Source: a bacterium
Lineage (GTDB): Bacteria; ARS69
Reading direction: 5' to 3'
Assembly: GCA_025774865.1 (NCBI GenBank)
Contig: JALGZO010000420.1
Coordinates: 1 to 8,428, forward strand
DNA length: 8,428 nt
Under the pieces are notes generated by a model. It saw only the letters and a program-made list of their open reading frames with translations, had not been told where the DNA came from and made no database searches. The translations under genes and the position numbers were made by a program. Positions 7,616 through 8,428 of the stretch are shown in pieces. The first letter of the stretch is position 1; the number at the start of each line of letters is the position of its first letter.

Positions 7616-8428
7616 ATGCTCGATCTCAGGCACTGCGTGGCCCTGGCTCTTCTGACCGGCGGGACCGGGGCGGAGATCGCCTCGGCTCAGTGCATCGACT
7701 ACGGGGACTTTCTCCACTGGGAGGGATCCCTGGCGACGCCGGACGACGCCCTGGGGATCGCCGCGGATGACCAGCACGCCTACGTGGCGTGTGCCCACTC
7801 GGGTCTCCAGGTCCTCGACCTCCAGGATCCCGCGCGTCCGGTGATCGTCGGATCGGCCGGCCTCCCGGGCCGGGCCAACGCCGTCGCGATCGCCGGAGAC
7901 CACGCCTACGTGGTCGACGAAGTCGGTCTCCATGTCGTGGACGTCCGAGATCCGCTCGTGCCCCAGCTTCTCGGGTACGTCGATACGCCGGGGACCGCCG
8001 TCGCCGTGGCGGTCGAGGGCGACTTCGCCTACGTTGCGGACCTCTCCGAGCTTCAAGTCGTCGACGTGGCCGATCCATCGTCACCCCGCATCGTGGGGAC
8101 CCTGCCGACGCCGGGCACCATCCGCGGAGTGGCAGTAGCCGGAAGCCACGCCTACGTGGCGGACGGACTCGGTCTGCGAGTCGTGGACGTCGCCGATCCG
8201 ACGAGCCCCGGGATCGTCGGGGCCACGAAGACGCCGCTCCTGGCTCTGGCCGTGACCATCGCCGGCGGCCACGCCTACGTCGCGGACGCCTCCGGTCTCC
8301 AAGTGATCGACATTACCGTTCCCACCTCACCGCTGGCCGTCGGGTCCGTAGACACGCCGGGCTTCGCGCTCGGCGTGCTCGTGGTCGGAGACCACGCCTA
8401 CGTCGCCGACAACGCCTCGGGAGTCCAG
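7616..8428 (+). CDS. Secreted LVIVD-repeat beta-propeller protein (partial, continues past window)
   Basis: An open frame of 271 codons runs off the right edge without a stop. Residues 1-24 form a Sec signal peptide: a hydrophobic core at about 7-19, then A-S-A before Q25-C26, with signal peptidase I cleavage likely at 24/25. From G37 on, the protein is six tandem units of 41-42 residues. Each reads roughly G-S-x-x-T-P-G-x-A-x-G-V-A-V-A-G-x-H-A-Y-V-A-D-x-x-G-L-x-V-V-D-V followed by x-D-P-x-x-P-x-I-V, which matches the LVIVD repeat family predicted to form extracellular beta-propellers. No catalytic motif is visible. Its function is unknown; binding or a surface-display role would be a guess. 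The missing C terminus could carry a sorting or anchoring domain. ATG at 7616 is the first possible start after an in-frame TAA at 7568. Its nearest Shine-Dalgarno (GGAG at 7599) is 13 nt away and weak. It is divergent from mutS2 and has no evident functional tie to the minus-strand operon. Confidence 0.9.
   Translation, partial: MLDLRHCVALALLTGGTGAEIASAQCIDYGDFLHWEGSLATPDDALGIAADDQHAYVACAHSGLQVLDLQDPARPVIVGSAGLPGRANAVAIAGDHAYVVDEVGLHVVDVRDPLVPQLLGYVDTPGTAVAVAVEGDFAYVADLSELQVVDVADPSSPRIVGTLPTPGTIRGVAVAGSHAYVADGLGLRVVDVADPTSPGIVGATKTPLLALAVTIAGGHAYVADASGLQVIDITVPTSPLAVGSVDTPGFALGVLVVGDHAYVADNASGVQ
7724..8428 (+). repeat. Tandem array of LVIVD repeat units (period 126 then 123 bp)
   Basis: Six in-frame units begin at 7724, 7850, 7973, 8096, 8219 and 8342; the last is cut by the window. 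The H-A-Y-V landmark (CACGCCTACGT or a close variant) falls at 7775, 7901, 8024, 8147, 8270 and 8393. This gives one 126-bp step followed by four exact 123-bp steps. Unit 1 has one extra residue in the loop before G-L-Q-V, and unit 6 shows the same insertion (A-D-N-A-S-G-V-Q). Third codon positions differ widely between units, so this is an old protein repeat rather than a recent DNA duplication. Confidence 0.9.

Noticed and set aside
7685-7693. Lipoprotein lipobox at Cys26 of the LVIVD protein
   Set aside because: The residue before Cys is Gln, which does not fit a lipobox. A-S-A before Q25 fits ordinary signal peptidase I cleavage better.
7724-8428. CRISPR-like or recently duplicated DNA repeat
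   Set aside because: The periodicity is codon-phased with diverged third positions and no uniform direct repeats or spacers. It is a protein repeat.

Overview
The window is high-GC bacterial chromosome (roughly two thirds G+C by eye). It holds six protein genes and no RNA gene, insertion sequence or CRISPR array. Five genes run on the minus strand as one tightly packed block. In transcription order they are mutS2 (7337 to 4971), dnaG (4971 to 3148), rpoD (3103 to 1364), rfbC/rmlC (1367 to 822) and an MFS drug-efflux-like transporter (825 to the window edge, C-terminal half missing). A sixth gene runs on the plus strand from 7616 to the right edge. It encodes a secreted LVIVD-repeat beta-propeller protein and is also cut by the window.

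The minus-strand block is a variant of the macromolecular synthesis operon. The familiar dnaG-rpoD pair (primase plus housekeeping sigma factor) is kept, but its upstream partner here is mutS2 rather than rpsU. Downstream it carries an envelope-sugar epimerase and a transporter. Three of the four junctions are start/stop overlaps: TGATG for mutS2/dnaG, GTGA for rpoD/rfbC and TTGA for rfbC/MFS. Only dnaG-rpoD has a real gap (44 nt), with a strong Shine-Dalgarno, so rpoD translation is probably set independently while the others look coupled. Replication priming, promoter recognition, recombination/ribosome-rescue ATPase, dTDP-rhamnose supply and efflux may therefore share a transcript.

The 278-nt divergent region (7338-7615) between mutS2 and the propeller gene contains no gene but much symmetry. 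It has a perfect 16-bp palindrome, a 29-bp imperfect inverted repeat and two facing TTGACA boxes, one of which heads a plausible promoter for the operon. This is the least explained part of the window.

The organism cannot be fixed from sequence reading alone. High GC, full-length RpoD with regions 1.1 to 4, and a secreted LVIVD-repeat protein opening with Q-C-I-D-Y-G just after the signal peptide suggest an uncultured FCB-related lineage such as Candidatus Eisenbacteria. That is a low-to-moderate confidence inference. Most of the window is ordinary housekeeping sequence; I did not find a clear new biological system.
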